Source: Aphrocallistes beatrix
Lineage: Eukaryota; Porifera; Hexactinellida; Sceptrulophora; Aphrocallistidae
Reading direction: 5' to 3'
Assembly (NCBI GenBank): GCA_963281255.1
Contig: OY725496.1
Span: forward strand, 372,001 to 436,000
Length of the DNA stretch: 64,000 nucleotides
The position numbers and the translations under genes are program-made. Below are positions 54,043 to 64,000 of this stretch, piece after piece (positions within the stretch are counted from its first letter, which is position 1; the number at the start of each line of letters is the position of its first letter). The notes beneath the pieces were generated by a model. That model worked only from the letters and a program-made list of their open reading frames with translations. It ran no database searches and had not been told where the DNA came from.

Positions 54043-54073
54043 AACTCAATAATAATAATAATAATAATAATAA
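54043..54073. repeat. (AAT)n microsatellite upstream of NHL gene 4
   Basis: About ten AAT units, 12 bases before the start codon on the minus strand. Shorter runs lie at the same place in genes 2 and 3, so it varies within the likely 5' leader. Confidence 0.85.
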
Positions 54074-54344
54074 TGCACAACTAAGTAAGATTTAATTAAT
54101 ATTTCACATTAATCAATTGCTTATCGAGTTAGCTTATAAGACTATCATAGTAAGTTTAATATTACACTCAGTATGTCTTGATCAAGGAACTGGGGATAAG
54201 ATAATAGGTACAATAATCTGTGTTTATGTGGAGTCAGTTCTACAATGCAAATTGTAAAAAAAATGTTGGTCACATCAGCCAGTGATAGTGCATCTCATTT
54301 AAAGCTGTAATAATAAGTTTACGTAAACGTGTGAGAATATGGAT

Positions 54345-54765
54345 ATGTTCTTATCAAGGTTGTAACCGAATAGTTCAATATTCAGTTAGACCAAATACTA
54401 TTTGGCAAATAGTTGATATTCGGTTGGGAACCAAATATCACTATTCGCATTCGGTTGTACTAGTAACCGAAAACAGTATTCGTATTCATGAATATTTTAT
54501 CCTGTTTAATCGGTTTCAACCTTGGTTATAATATATTTTCTAACTAATTTCCCTATAATATCCAGTCACTGTCTATAAAATATATCAACATACAGTACTA
54601 TAACCATTCACAGTCCTCTATCAAAGATTATTTATTTCAGCCGTACAGTATCAGAAATTATGAAGTACCCGAATAATATCAGTATTTGTATTCGGTTAGG
54701 GAACTAATCATGAATACTGATATTCTGTTCAATCGGTTTCAAACTTGATTATTATGCTAGGAGAC
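54345..54765. mobile_element. MITE with CAAGGTTGTAACCGA ends
   Basis: 54356-54532 has inverted ends CAAGGTTGTAACCGAATA and AATCGGTTTCAACCTTG. A partial second copy follows at about 54665-54752. No clean TSD. Confidence 0.55.
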
Positions 54766-56180
54766 AAAAAAGCTGGGCGTTTTATCTTTTTTCGAAAATA
54801 ACAACAACTAGACATTCCTGGAGAATTGATAAAAAACTGGATTATCATCTCACTAAAAATATTCATTCTTTCGCACAATACTGAGAATGCTTTATGACTA
54901 ATTTACAATCCCTTCCTTACTAGGATAGTTGGACATTTCAACCACACAGCACACATGAGTCTTTCTGAAGTACCTTTTTTTTTGTTCATCGTTAAGAATC
55001 CACAGTATATCTCCAGGTTCACAATCCTCACTTTGCCAGATACTATGGATATAGCTCTACTTTCATATAAAATTGTAACTATAAGATACCCATCAATGTG
55101 ATATGATTCTATGCATTAATGGAAATGAGAGTCTAGTGAGCTGTTTTTATAATTAGGTTCATATCCTAGAAGCAACTACAGTGGAATTTGCTTATTAACA
55201 ATCCGGAATTTGTACACGAAAAGATTGCTAATACGCGAAGTTTGTAGAGGAACATTATTAATACAAAATCTTAGTTTCTAGGTGAACATTATTAATGCAA
55301 AATCTAAATATAATACCACCGTAGTTGTGTTGAGTTTACGTAATCTAAATTACCTTATTCAAATGCTGGTTTCAAATTCCTGTTATAACAACGAAGTGAT
55401 AAAAAGACAACTATGTTTCGCCATTCTAATAAGGTAAAAAAAATTAACATTGAAATTCTTCAACACCAAATGTCCCCAAAATGTCCCCACTAAAATCCAA
55501 CAACTGTAATCATATGCAAATGCTTTTAGAAAGTTATCAATATCATGATTCACTTATAGAAAGTAAGAAGATTAATAATGTTTTAAAAATTTTAGAGGGG
55601 AATTATGAAAGTAGACACAATAATACCATTCTACGCATACAGTTCTACTAAGCAGATTAAAATTTCTGCTAATCATTTGGCTGTTTTAGTGAACAGTAAT
55701 GTCGACATAAGCAAAGTCTAGGTAATCTTTTAATTTGTTGAAAAATGTGAATGCTACAGCGATCTATTTGTTTGGAGAATAATAAATTCTCACTGAATTT
55801 GAACGCTTTCAAGGAGGATACCCATTTCTTCAAAATGTAGACTTTGCATTTTACAGTGTAGATAAATAATTTTAGTGGTGGTTCAAGAAGGGATATTTAG
55901 CTGAAATCTCTCTCATAGGCGTAGGCTGTGGGCAGTGGTGGCTCCAGATATTTTAATTTAGGGAAAGGGGGGAAACTTGAATTCGACTTTCCTAGAATGG
56001 GAATACCAGCATTAATGCACGGGAGTATCGAAGATTTTGGACTGGGGGCCCTGAGCGAGCGAAGCAAGCAAATAAGGGTCTGGGGGCTTGCTCCTCATAG
56101 AAATTTCCAATCTTAGACGTTGAAATATAGATCTATAGCTTTCCAACTATCTATGGAGCAATAATTTTGACTAATTTATC
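54766..56180. other. Gene-free AT-rich stretch
   Basis: No open frame of note, no TIR or tandem array recognised, apart from a short GC-rich patch at 55960-56060 with CGAGCGAAGCAAGC. Confidence 0.4.
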
Positions 56181-56191
56181 TTAATAATTTA

Positions 56192-56502
56192 TTCGGCCCA
56201 CAAGAAGCCCGCATAAATATGTTGGCGCGCTTTGTAAGTTACTAACTATAGAGAGACACTAAGGGAATCCTTTTATGGGAGTGAGCTTCTGCAAACACAA
56301 ATAAGTGGAAACTAACAAAGTTCCATTTACGTAAGTATTCTTTAATTGGTACCTCATGACAATTAAAAACATCGTCTCGGTTGTCATCGTGGGGAGTTTT
56401 GCCAAGATTTCCGGATCACTGGCTCGCAAACTATTATATTCGGCCCACACGACCCGCGGGTCGATAAGAAAAGTCGACCCGCGTCCCGCGTGCAACTCTG
56501 CC
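56192..56502. mobile_element. Truncated copy of the 28768 MITE family
   Basis: Matches 28805-29100 closely, including the GTAAGTTACTAACTATAG segment and the end CGTGCAACTCTG, but lacks the left terminus. Confidence 0.75.
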
Positions 56503-56537
56503 CTGGACCCCCCTTGGATACGCTACTAGCTCTAGGC

Positions 56538-57924
56538 CAGTGATTCTCAAAGTGGGCCGCTGAAAGGTTGTTGGGGGGCACTATCATGTAAGGGGGCGCT
56601 GGGGGGGCGCTAATGTGTTTTGTTACAATGACGTCATATTTCCATGATGAGTCGACATTTTGGTCTGAACTCAGAACTTACTGGAGCCATAGCCAAAATA
56701 CTCCTACATGCCAAAAATCAGCTTTCTACGCCTGGCAGTTTCTTCAATCAATTCGTTACAGATATATATATATATACACATTAATCGAGTTTTAATAGTA
56801 AGGATAATAATCAGCCCAACTTTTTTGAAATTTTACCCCCAGGTTTGGTGCCTGTCGGAGGCCGTGGTACTGGGAAATGGAGCAGTGGAGGAAGCTGTGG
56901 TATGGCAGGACTCCACACAAACTTATAAGTTACAACTAAACCCCAAAATTGTTAATTGAGTCTAAATATATATCCCAATTACATTTTTCTTCCACTATAG
57001 TCCGAGATTTTCTTTTCCCTAGGTAACAACATAGCAGTACTATATCGATATTCGAGCATCTAAGATTTTTAAAAATTTCTGGGGGGCAAGCCGCTCACTC
57101 TTGGCCCCCCAGGTTTTATTCTATTTTCCGGCGCCTATGTTCTCATGAACATCCATTGATTAACATATGAGATTAGATTATCCTTACTATTAAAACTCGA
57201 TTAATATTTATTTATATACAAGCGCGCTTCGCTTGCTTGCGCTGCGCGGCTGGCGGACACTTTGTGTCCGCCGAAGGTGCCCTTTGGGCGCCTGGGGTCA
57301 CATTGATTAATGATAAGGAAAATACGTAACATCTGTAAATACGTCTGTCCTACTGTTATAATCGATATCGCACGAAAAAACACCAAATTTATCAATTTTT
57401 AGAATTTTGATGAGTAATGATGACGTTATAGCAAAGTGATGAGTCATCATTTTTTGATGATAGTTGCATCATATGTGAGGAATGTTAGTATACAGATTCT
57501 ATTAAAATTTCACCCTTCTATCTCCTGCTGAGTTAAGCTCGAACAACTGTATTGCTTAACCTTTAAAAAATGTAACAATGACGTCATAATTCCATGATGA
57601 GTCGACATTTTGGTCTGAGCTCAGAACTTACTGGAGCCATAGCCAAAAGACTCCCACATGCCAAAAAACAGCTTTCTGTGCCTGGCAGTTTCTTCAATCA
57701 ATTCGTTACAGAATTTCGTTACAGATTCGTGACAAATTTCAACATTCACTGTAGTTGTTAGAGCTAGACAGTACAATAATCACACTGTCAATGGTTTCCC
57801 GTGACTAATTAATACAATAATTACACTGTTGATGACTTACCGATCATGAGTAAGGGGAGGGGGCGGTGTCAAGAGTAAAATCCTGATTAGGGGGCGGTGT
57901 GCTAAATTAGTTTGAGAAACACTG
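56538..57924. mobile_element. hAT-type element, 1.39 kb, non-coding
   Basis: Ends CAGTGATTCTCAAAGTGG and GTTTGAGAAACACTG, perfect TSD CTCTAGGC (56530-56537, 57925-57932). Interior is a mosaic: a GC-module-repeat fragment (56615-56800), a CTGTGGTATAGCAGG-like repeat (56870-57140, relative of 9850-10140) and a fuller GC-module copy (57218-57720). No transposase seen. Confidence 0.85.
57218..57720 (+). repeat. GC-module repeat, copy 3
   Basis: Same order as 44600-45110. Hairpins here read GGCGGACAC-TTT-GTGTCCGCC and GTGCCC-TTT-GGGCGC: the loop base differs from copy 1 while the stems are kept. Nested within the hAT element. Confidence 0.75.
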
Positions 57925-57932
57925 CTCTAGGC

Positions 57933-58700
57933 TATGGTTTTCTTTTAAATTATTTCCACTGTTCTTTGTCCATCGTTTTTTATCGCTATGCCTCTGTAAG
58001 CATTGTTTTATTGGTAGCAACTCTTACAAAATAGTTTTTTGTCCGTCGTTTTTTGCTGCGTAGGCTATGAAATCAATTAGACAAAAAATCTGATGTAATA
58101 ATTAGATACATTGAAAAACTGCAATTAAGATTTGGGATTTAGCATTAAAGAAGTATTATTCGTATATGTGATTACAATTCCATAATATCCAATACTAAAT
58201 GAGTTATTACATTATTACTGTATATCATATTACGTAATTGCTTAGCCGAGGAGATATTGCAAGTATATATGATTAGATTATAAAGATTATAAATACTTTG
58301 CAAACTTTATTTGTCCTGAATTTTGAAATCATTCACAATTACGCCAGTGTTATCAAAAATCATTAAAAACTCCTTTTCCACAAACTCCAATATCATTTTT
58401 TGTCGTGGGCTTTATTTTGCAATTGCTGGCTTAATTTCACCGTAACCAGTATAACTTTATGATTCTTAAATTTAAATATTGTTCTAACCCAATCTATTGT
58501 ATCACATCAAAATAAAATTACAAAAAAAAATATATTTCGGTAGTTTGCAATCATTTGAAGCTGTTACATCAGAATCTTAATTACTTAATTTATCTTATTT
58601 TATGAGTTAAAGCTTGTCAGCGGTAAATTAATTTAGGGAAAAGTTCCATTCAATCAGATGTTAAGTAGAAATATATTCGTTCTATGCTCTTCTCAAAGTT
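57933..58700. other. Intergenic before multi-TM gene 2
   Basis: 57955-58095 resembles the AATAAAACAATG...TCCATCGTTTTTT repeat near 34420 and 38560 in the opposite orientation. The rest is unique AT-rich sequence. Confidence 0.4.
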
Positions 58701-58708
58701 TATAAATA
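58701..58708 (+). promoter_or_regulatory. TATA box of multi-TM gene 2
   Basis: TATAAATA, 46 bases before the ATG at 58747. Confidence 0.5.
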
Positions 58709-58746
58709 CTGAGATACAGCGAGTTATAGTCATATAAATCATCAAA

Positions 58747-59907
58747 ATGTTCCACATAAATATATTCCAAGATGATAGCATTGCTTATCAGGTAGAAATC
58801 GCCTTTCTTTGTCCATTTATATTTGTTGTAACTGTTCTATATCTTCTCTGGACTGTTTTCTGTATAAAAAGGATTCGCTTCTTCATCAGGAAAAGATCAT
58901 TTGCTTTAGAAAGGTCTAGGAACGATATTCTAGAGAATTTCTCCAAATTAGCTGACAGTCACAAAGTTGAAATTGTCAAATACTCATTTCTATTGGTAAT
59001 TAATTCCATTGAAGGAGTAGCAGTGGTACTGTATGGTATAGCGGATATCGGATCATATTTTGAATTTCGACATAACAATACTCTACAATTCCCCCGAACT
59101 GGTGAAATTTCAAACTGTACGAGGAATTATTTCAAAGTAAAAACTTTACAGACTCTTTCTTCGATTGAATGGCCGACTAGTCTATGTGTTGTAATCGGGC
59201 AAATTGGGTTGTTATTATCAATGACTCTCTGCATCTGTCTCATCAAATTCTTGCATAATAATTATTATGATATTAGAGGGAACTTTCGCTGGATCATTCG
59301 CTTTCTTATCTTCACTTCATTTCTTTGCACCATCTTTCTGGTATTCAGATTAGTCCCTCAGTTATTCCTCTTTCAACTTATCATAGAGCCTTTTGTCCAA
59401 CTGATATATTTCTATTTCCTCGTGAAAAATATATTCATGTTCTATCGCACGTTGAAAAGGCAAACACTTGACTTAAGAATAATTTGCAGTGAAAATAGAA
59501 CCATTCAGGCTTCAAAGGGGATAACCAATCAATTTGCATTGATCTCTTCATTGAACTGCGTCGGAATTGCATGTTTCATAATTGGCGAATTTGCAGCTCA
59601 ATACTTATTCGTTTTTGAGGTAATATTCTCCTTGACACCTTGTTTCTCAGAATATGCATGCGGAAAATCATATTTTCAACCACTCCTCATCACCGTAAGT
59701 GAAGTTGAGATGCTTACTAAAGCAACAGTTATTGTTGGGTGGTTAGCCAATATCCTTGTTGCCATTGGATCAATGTGCATATGTACGCATTACTTTTTGG
59801 TAACTTGCCTCGTGTTTGGAGCAAAGCTGTGGAGAGATCTGAAAATTCGATTTGGAATTGGGATTCAATTTCGATACAGTTCGCTAAACCAGCCTTTTTT
59901 ACCTTAG
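58747..59907 (+). CDS. Orphan multi-TM (about 7TM) protein, member 2
   Basis: 386 residues, one exon. Hydrophobic segments at about 17-40, 78-100, 145-170, 185-230 (two), 262-305 (two) and 325-365. Family motifs: CIKRIRFFIRK after TM1, SHKVEIVKYSFLLVIN into TM2, CICLIKFLHNNYY, PQLFLFQLIIEPFVQLIYF, FYRTLKRQTLDLRII, LTPCFSEYACGKSYFQP and WRDLKIRFGIG near the C-terminus. No signal peptide apart from TM1. I do not recognise the family. It is closer to member 3 (61443) than to member 1; members 2 and 3 converge tail to tail. Confidence 0.75.
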   Translation: MFHINIFQDDSIAYQVEIAFLCPFIFVVTVLYLLWTVFCIKRIRFFIRKRSFALERSRNDILENFSKLADSHKVEIVKYSFLLVINSIEGVAVVLYGIADIGSYFEFRHNNTLQFPRTGEISNCTRNYFKVKTLQTLSSIEWPTSLCVVIGQIGLLLSMTLCICLIKFLHNNYYDIRGNFRWIIRFLIFTSFLCTIFLVFRLVPQLFLFQLIIEPFVQLIYFYFLVKNIFMFYRTLKRQTLDLRIICSENRTIQASKGITNQFALISSLNCVGIACFIIGEFAAQYLFVFEVIFSLTPCFSEYACGKSYFQPLLITVSEVEMLTKATVIVGWLANILVAIGSMCICTHYFLVTCLVFGAKLWRDLKIRFGIGIQFRYSSLNQPFLP

Positions 59908-61442
59908 GTCAACACCTATGAAGCTAAGAGTCACCCACGTGTGCACAAGTATGTGTGTCGTACTTCAATCAATACAGTTTACAATAGCAGCTACTTGGCA
60001 AAGGCTTTCTGTGCTTATGCATGTGAATCAAACAACTAATTTTTATTCTTTGTTTTTTTAATTTCCATTTTTGTGTATATTTCATTATAATAAGCTTTCT
60101 TGTATTCACACCTGGTGTCACACCTGGTGTCTACAGCCTTGATTTTATAGAATATTTTCAGTTTTTTATTATTATAAACATTCAAAATAGCATGAAAAAT
60201 ACAAATTTTAAGCATGTTACATTGAAATATTTGAAAAGAAGATTCTGCTTAAGATAATAGGCCATAAGGATAAAGTCAGTATTGTTTATCTTGAAATATA
60301 TTTAATTCGTAAATTAGGACAATGTGGCAATTTCTAGTCTCAGCAAAAAATCATTTGGAAAACTATAGACAGGGTTTATTAATTCGCTATATTAAATCAT
60401 AGACTGTCTTAGTGATTTTATAAATGAATCAAAGACAAAACCAAAATGTAAACAATGCATTTTTTGTCTTGGTCGTTTTTCTTGTCTAGGCAATGAAATC
60501 AATCAGACATTATCTTTGAGTGTTTAGGCTTATCTCAAGTAAAATCTATAAGGGCTACGTTTTTTATTATAATTAATAACTTAATCGTGTTTATAGTTCT
60601 GTTACGTGGCTTCGTGAGATCTTAGATCCGTGAGATTCTTATACTACATAACCATGGATGGTTTTGTAGCTTAGAATCCTGAGAGTATCCTTTTTCGCTT
60701 ACTCAAATGGCTTAGTGGTTCAATCTATTTCATCGTAACTTGATAACCATCACCATTAAATTGTGGCACACGACACAATCTGATGTCACACGACATAATT
60801 TAGTGGCACGCAACACAATTTAGTGGCACACAACATAATTTACTATGGCAAATTTATTTTGTATTTATGGTCCATATGAGGTTTTACCATGATCATTTGT
60901 GTCGCGTACCATTAAATTGTGTCGTGTGCCACAATTTGGTGGTGATGTTAATCAAGTTATGTTGAAATAGATTGAACCACAAGGTCATTTGAGTTAGTGA
61001 AACAAAATATCACGATTCTACGGAAGAGGCGCCTCCATTTGTTATAATTTTGGAGCTTTCGTTTGCTAGAATTTTCCGAGCTTTCACTTGTTAGAATAAT
61101 TTTAGATGCAACCTTCACATGTTAGAATAATTTTAGATACCGTATCAATGTAAATTTTCAAGTGCCGATTCTACGCTACTAAACCATCCATGGTTATGCA
61201 GTATAAGAATCTCACGTATCTACGCAACAGTTTCGTACCCAGAACTTTTGGTTCCCGCCCAAATTAACTTAACCGGAAATGAGTTAGCAAATTCCTGGTC
61301 CAAATTTAATGTAACTTGGCTAACTGTACAGTATATCGAAGACCCTATGAATTCAAGTGATATAGTAATATATTCAATGGCTTTTTCACTTATCACACTT
61401 ACAATACATGGTAAAGAGTTCACATAATGATCATTATAATAT
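59908..61442. other. Convergent intergenic region with inverted-repeat element
   Basis: 60599-61229 is a larger relative of 42101-42447: arms TAGATCCGTGAGATTCTTAT... and ...ATAAGAATCTCACGTATC. Inside are repeated ACACAATTTAGTGGCAC motifs (60755-60960) and a TTGTTAGAATAATTTTAGAT repeat (61040-61140). No gene seen. Confidence 0.6.
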
Positions 61443-62597
61443 CTATCTTATAAGTGGTTGTCTTATTATGGGCGTTTTGTAAACTGGAATTCCAAATCGC
61501 ATTCTAAGATCCTGCAATACTTTTGATCCAAAAAGGGTGATTGATATGAAAAAGTAGTGAGAGAATATACAAATGAATGAGATTGCAACAGCGATATTGC
61601 CAATCCAATATAGAATGATGATTGCCATATTGAGCTTATTCACTTGATCAGCATCCACCAGTGGAGGTTGATAGAATACTCTCCCATAAGCATATTCTGA
61701 GAAACAGGGACCAAAGTAAAGAGCGATGGAAATAACAAATGAATATTGTGGCAGGAAATCAGCGAGGATGAAACATGCAATCGCGATGCTATTCAGTGTA
61801 GAAATCACATCAAACTGTCTCACTAGTCTGATTGATGTCTGAATTGCTGATTTTGGTTTGTTGATTATTTTCAAATCGATAGTCTGTCTCTTCAATGTGT
61901 GGTGGAATAGGCGTACATGTCTGACGAATAAAACAAAATAGATTACCTGGAAAAAAGGCTCAATAATTCGATGGAAAATCATTAGTGGAGGCACTGCACT
62001 GAATATTAGAATATTGACGCAGATGAATGATGTTAAAAGCATGAACCAAAATATCCATTTGAACTCTCCTCCTTTGTCATAATAGCAACTACGCAAGTAT
62101 TTGATGAGACAGATGCAGAGAGCCAATGTGAGAAGAATAGCGACCTGTCCTGCTGCTTCACAGAAGCCTATTATGGGAATTAATGTAGAAATCCTTTGCA
62201 TTGAACTTCCAGAGACAAAATCCTTTGTACAATTGGATGCTTGGACATAATCAGGGAAACTTGGTTGTCTGTCACCTGTGAAAATATAGGAAGCTACAAC
62301 TGATATCGCGTACGCAATAAACCCGAGAACTTCAACGATGTTGATCGTTAAAAGAAAGGAATATTTTACAACCTCGATCTTGTGATTGTCAGCTAACTGC
62401 TTGTAATTTCCTAGAATATCATATCTAGCCTTTTCTAGTGCTTGTGAACGTGCTTTAGTGAATAAAATTATTTTCTTAACAAAGTAAACATTCCAAACTA
62501 TATACAAAATTGAGGATATGAATATAAGTGGGACAGAAATGATACAATCTATCAGAAATAAGATCGTATCCCCACGCATTAATGCTGTAATTTCCAT
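61443..62597 (-). CDS. Orphan multi-TM (about 7TM) protein, member 3
   Basis: 384 residues from the ATG at 62597 (MEITALMRGD); the frame is open to 62618 but no ATG precedes. Same layout as members 1 and 2: FVKKIILFTKARSQALEKAR after TM1, NHKIEVVKYSFLLTIN into TM2, ALCICLIKYLRSCYYD, PPLMIFHRIIEPFFQVIYF, FHHTLKRQTIDLKII, FGPCFSEYAYGRVFYQP and LQDLRMRFGIPVY. The conserved basic loop (TLKRQTID) between two central TMs looks cytoplasmic. Function unknown; a lineage-specific receptor is plausible. Confidence 0.75.
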   Translation of the reverse strand: MEITALMRGDTILFLIDCIISVPLIFISSILYIVWNVYFVKKIILFTKARSQALEKARYDILGNYKQLADNHKIEVVKYSFLLTINIVEVLGFIAYAISVVASYIFTGDRQPSFPDYVQASNCTKDFVSGSSMQRISTLIPIIGFCEAAGQVAILLTLALCICLIKYLRSCYYDKGGEFKWIFWFMLLTSFICVNILIFSAVPPLMIFHRIIEPFFQVIYFVLFVRHVRLFHHTLKRQTIDLKIINKPKSAIQTSIRLVRQFDVISTLNSIAIACFILADFLPQYSFVISIALYFGPCFSEYAYGRVFYQPPLVDADQVNKLNMAIIILYWIGNIAVAISFICIFSHYFFISITLFGSKVLQDLRMRFGIPVYKTPIIRQPLIR

Positions 62598-62650
62598 TAG
62601 ATCTGAAGTATATTTCAATAAAAGTTAGTTACTGAGTGTATTATGAGCAT

Positions 62651-62659
62651 ATATTTATA
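62651..62659 (-). promoter_or_regulatory. TATA box of multi-TM gene 3
   Basis: TATAAATAT on the minus strand, about 62 bases upstream of the ATG. Confidence 0.4.
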
Positions 62660-63608
62660 CAGTATATACTATGTCAATCACCAAGTTACACGTTGCATAA
62701 TAGGGATAATATTATTTCTCTTAAATCTTGTGTAAAACAGCAAAGATTTTGCAAGCAAATCTTTCATTACTTAATTAAGATGACTTCTTGTCCCTTTTTT
62801 CTATTACCTAATTGTCATAACATTATTACCCAAAATATTCTTAATCAACTTTTTTGATAAAAACCATTTGAAGCAGTAAACATTAAACTATTTTGAATCT
62901 GGTAATACTCATCAATAGCAAATTTTAAAAAAGACATAAAAATAAAAATAAATTCTAACATTGTGACCTCCTGTAAATTATTCTAACTGTAGAGCATTAG
63001 TCAATCGTGAATAAGAAGATCAACATCCCGATCTTAGCTGTATTATGATCAGCGATCTTGATCATTTTTCCGATCGTCTTTGTTACTTAACAAAATTTTT
63101 AACGGAATTAAAATTCGATAAATTAATCAAGCTTAGCTATCAGAATATGTAATAGTCTTTTAGTGCTAAAATATTCAAAATAGTAACCAGCATAGAAAAA
63201 TAGAATAAATTAATGATGGTGAGGAAGGAAAACATAATAAAAATTTTCAAAATGAAAAATGATTCGTTCTTCCATACGATGATTCAAAAAAAAATATCAC
63301 CGATCGTCATTCGATCGTCAAAATAGGAAAATATTTTGCTGATTATTCCCTACAGTTTCCTTTTACATGTCAAAAATTGGTGTCTATGGATTGTATATTT
63401 TTAGTAATTTACTATATACCAGATGATAATGTTTGCAGGAGCGTAGCCAGTCACACCGACCCAGACCTGTGGAAGGCCTTTGCAGGGGTGGTGTGAGGAA
63501 TTCCACGACAAGTGGGACTAGCGTTACCCAACGAGGGGAATATAATTAAAAATAATTATTTCATTGATATCGAGTTGTATATTAATCCCATGTAATATAA
63601 TATCATTA
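62660..63608. other. Gene-free AT-rich stretch
   Basis: No convincing gene; short repeats of CGATCGT/GATCGTC at 63045-63080 and 63300-63320. 63440-63530 is a GC-richer patch (GGAGCGTAGCCAG...) possibly from a MITE. Confidence 0.35.
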
Positions 63609-64000
63609 CAAGCGCGCTTCGCTTGCTTGCGCTGTGCGGCTGACGGACACTTCGTGTCCGCCGGAGGCTCCCTTCGGTCGCCTGGAGGTGACATTGGTTA
63701 ATTATAATGGAGATAACATCTCTGAATACGTCTGTCCTACTGTTCTAATCGATTTCACTCGAAAAGTCACCAAATTTGTCAATTTTTAAAATTTTGATGA
63801 GTAATGATGACGTCATAACAAAGTGATGAGTCATCATTTTTTGATGATAGTTGCAGCATATGTGAGGTATGTTAGTATACATAATCTATTAAAATTTCAG
63901 CCTTCTATCTCCTATAATGGCGGAGTTATGCCCGAATAACTGTGTTGCTTAACTTTTAAAAATGCGACAATGACGTCATAATTCCATGATGAGTCGACAT
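63609..64000 (+). repeat. GC-module repeat, copy 4 (runs off the window)
   Basis: Same order as 44600-45110, with hairpin GACGGACAC-TTC-GTGTCCGCC (one change in the stem) and the TGACGTCATAAC body. Continues beyond the window. Confidence 0.75.

Overview
The window is AT-rich animal nuclear DNA with a high transposon load. Evidence for a metazoan: a spliced eIF3a gene, an extracellular LRR/EGF receptor with one transmembrane helix, coiled-coil NHL-repeat proteins, THAP/P, hAT, Ginger and pogo-type transposons, and a secreted bulb-type (GNA-like) mannose-binding lectin. GNA-like lectins, intronless expanded families and strong AT bias make a sponge or another early-branching animal the best guess, but this is inference.

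Layout. 1-4340: tandem decayed copies of a lectin 3' exon and its flank; copy 1 carries a 583-bp TGT...ACA element that copy 2 lacks. 4341-9420: an interspersed repeat split by a 3.7-kb DNA transposon (5506-9213) with 335-bp terminal inverted repeats (TIRs) and one transposase ORF. 10492-17385: an apparently intact two-exon lectin gene on the minus strand. Its single intron holds a 6.06-kb Ginger-type transposon (11089-17150, target-site duplication (TSD) TGAA), which itself holds a decayed hAT (13852-16302) and a pogo-like MITE. 17390-25000: gene-free; nested MITEs, a 2.7-kb tandem duplication and an internally deleted P/THAP transposon (22557-23863).

25000-38000 (plus strand except one 7TM gene): an LRR-EGF receptor, two tandem copies of a double ubiquitin-like protein ending in a CaaX box, an orphan multi-TM gene and two coiled-coil/NHL genes. 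38775-44319 (minus): eIF3a in three exons, with MITEs in both introns. Upstream of it the block [NHL gene + eIF3a exon 1] is duplicated (43.9-47.3 kb and 50.6-54.3 kb), with a second P/THAP remnant and a 21-bp minisatellite between. 54-64 kb: hAT-type elements and two more members of the orphan multi-TM family.

How genes relate. eIF3a is a core translation factor. The lectin, LRR-EGF receptor, multi-TM proteins and NHL proteins look like locally expanded surface or signalling families; no operon-like cooperation is implied. The most unusual items are (1) a family of 52-75-bp near-perfect palindromes flanked by 8-9-bp TSDs, one sitting 46 bp upstream of the eIF3a start codon; (2) the tandem UBL-CaaX proteins; (3) the orphan multi-TM family with a TATA box at a similar distance in each gene; and (4) the recovered signal-peptide exon of the lectin on the far side of the Ginger insertion. 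Exon boundaries, TIRs and TSDs were read by eye; no database search was run.
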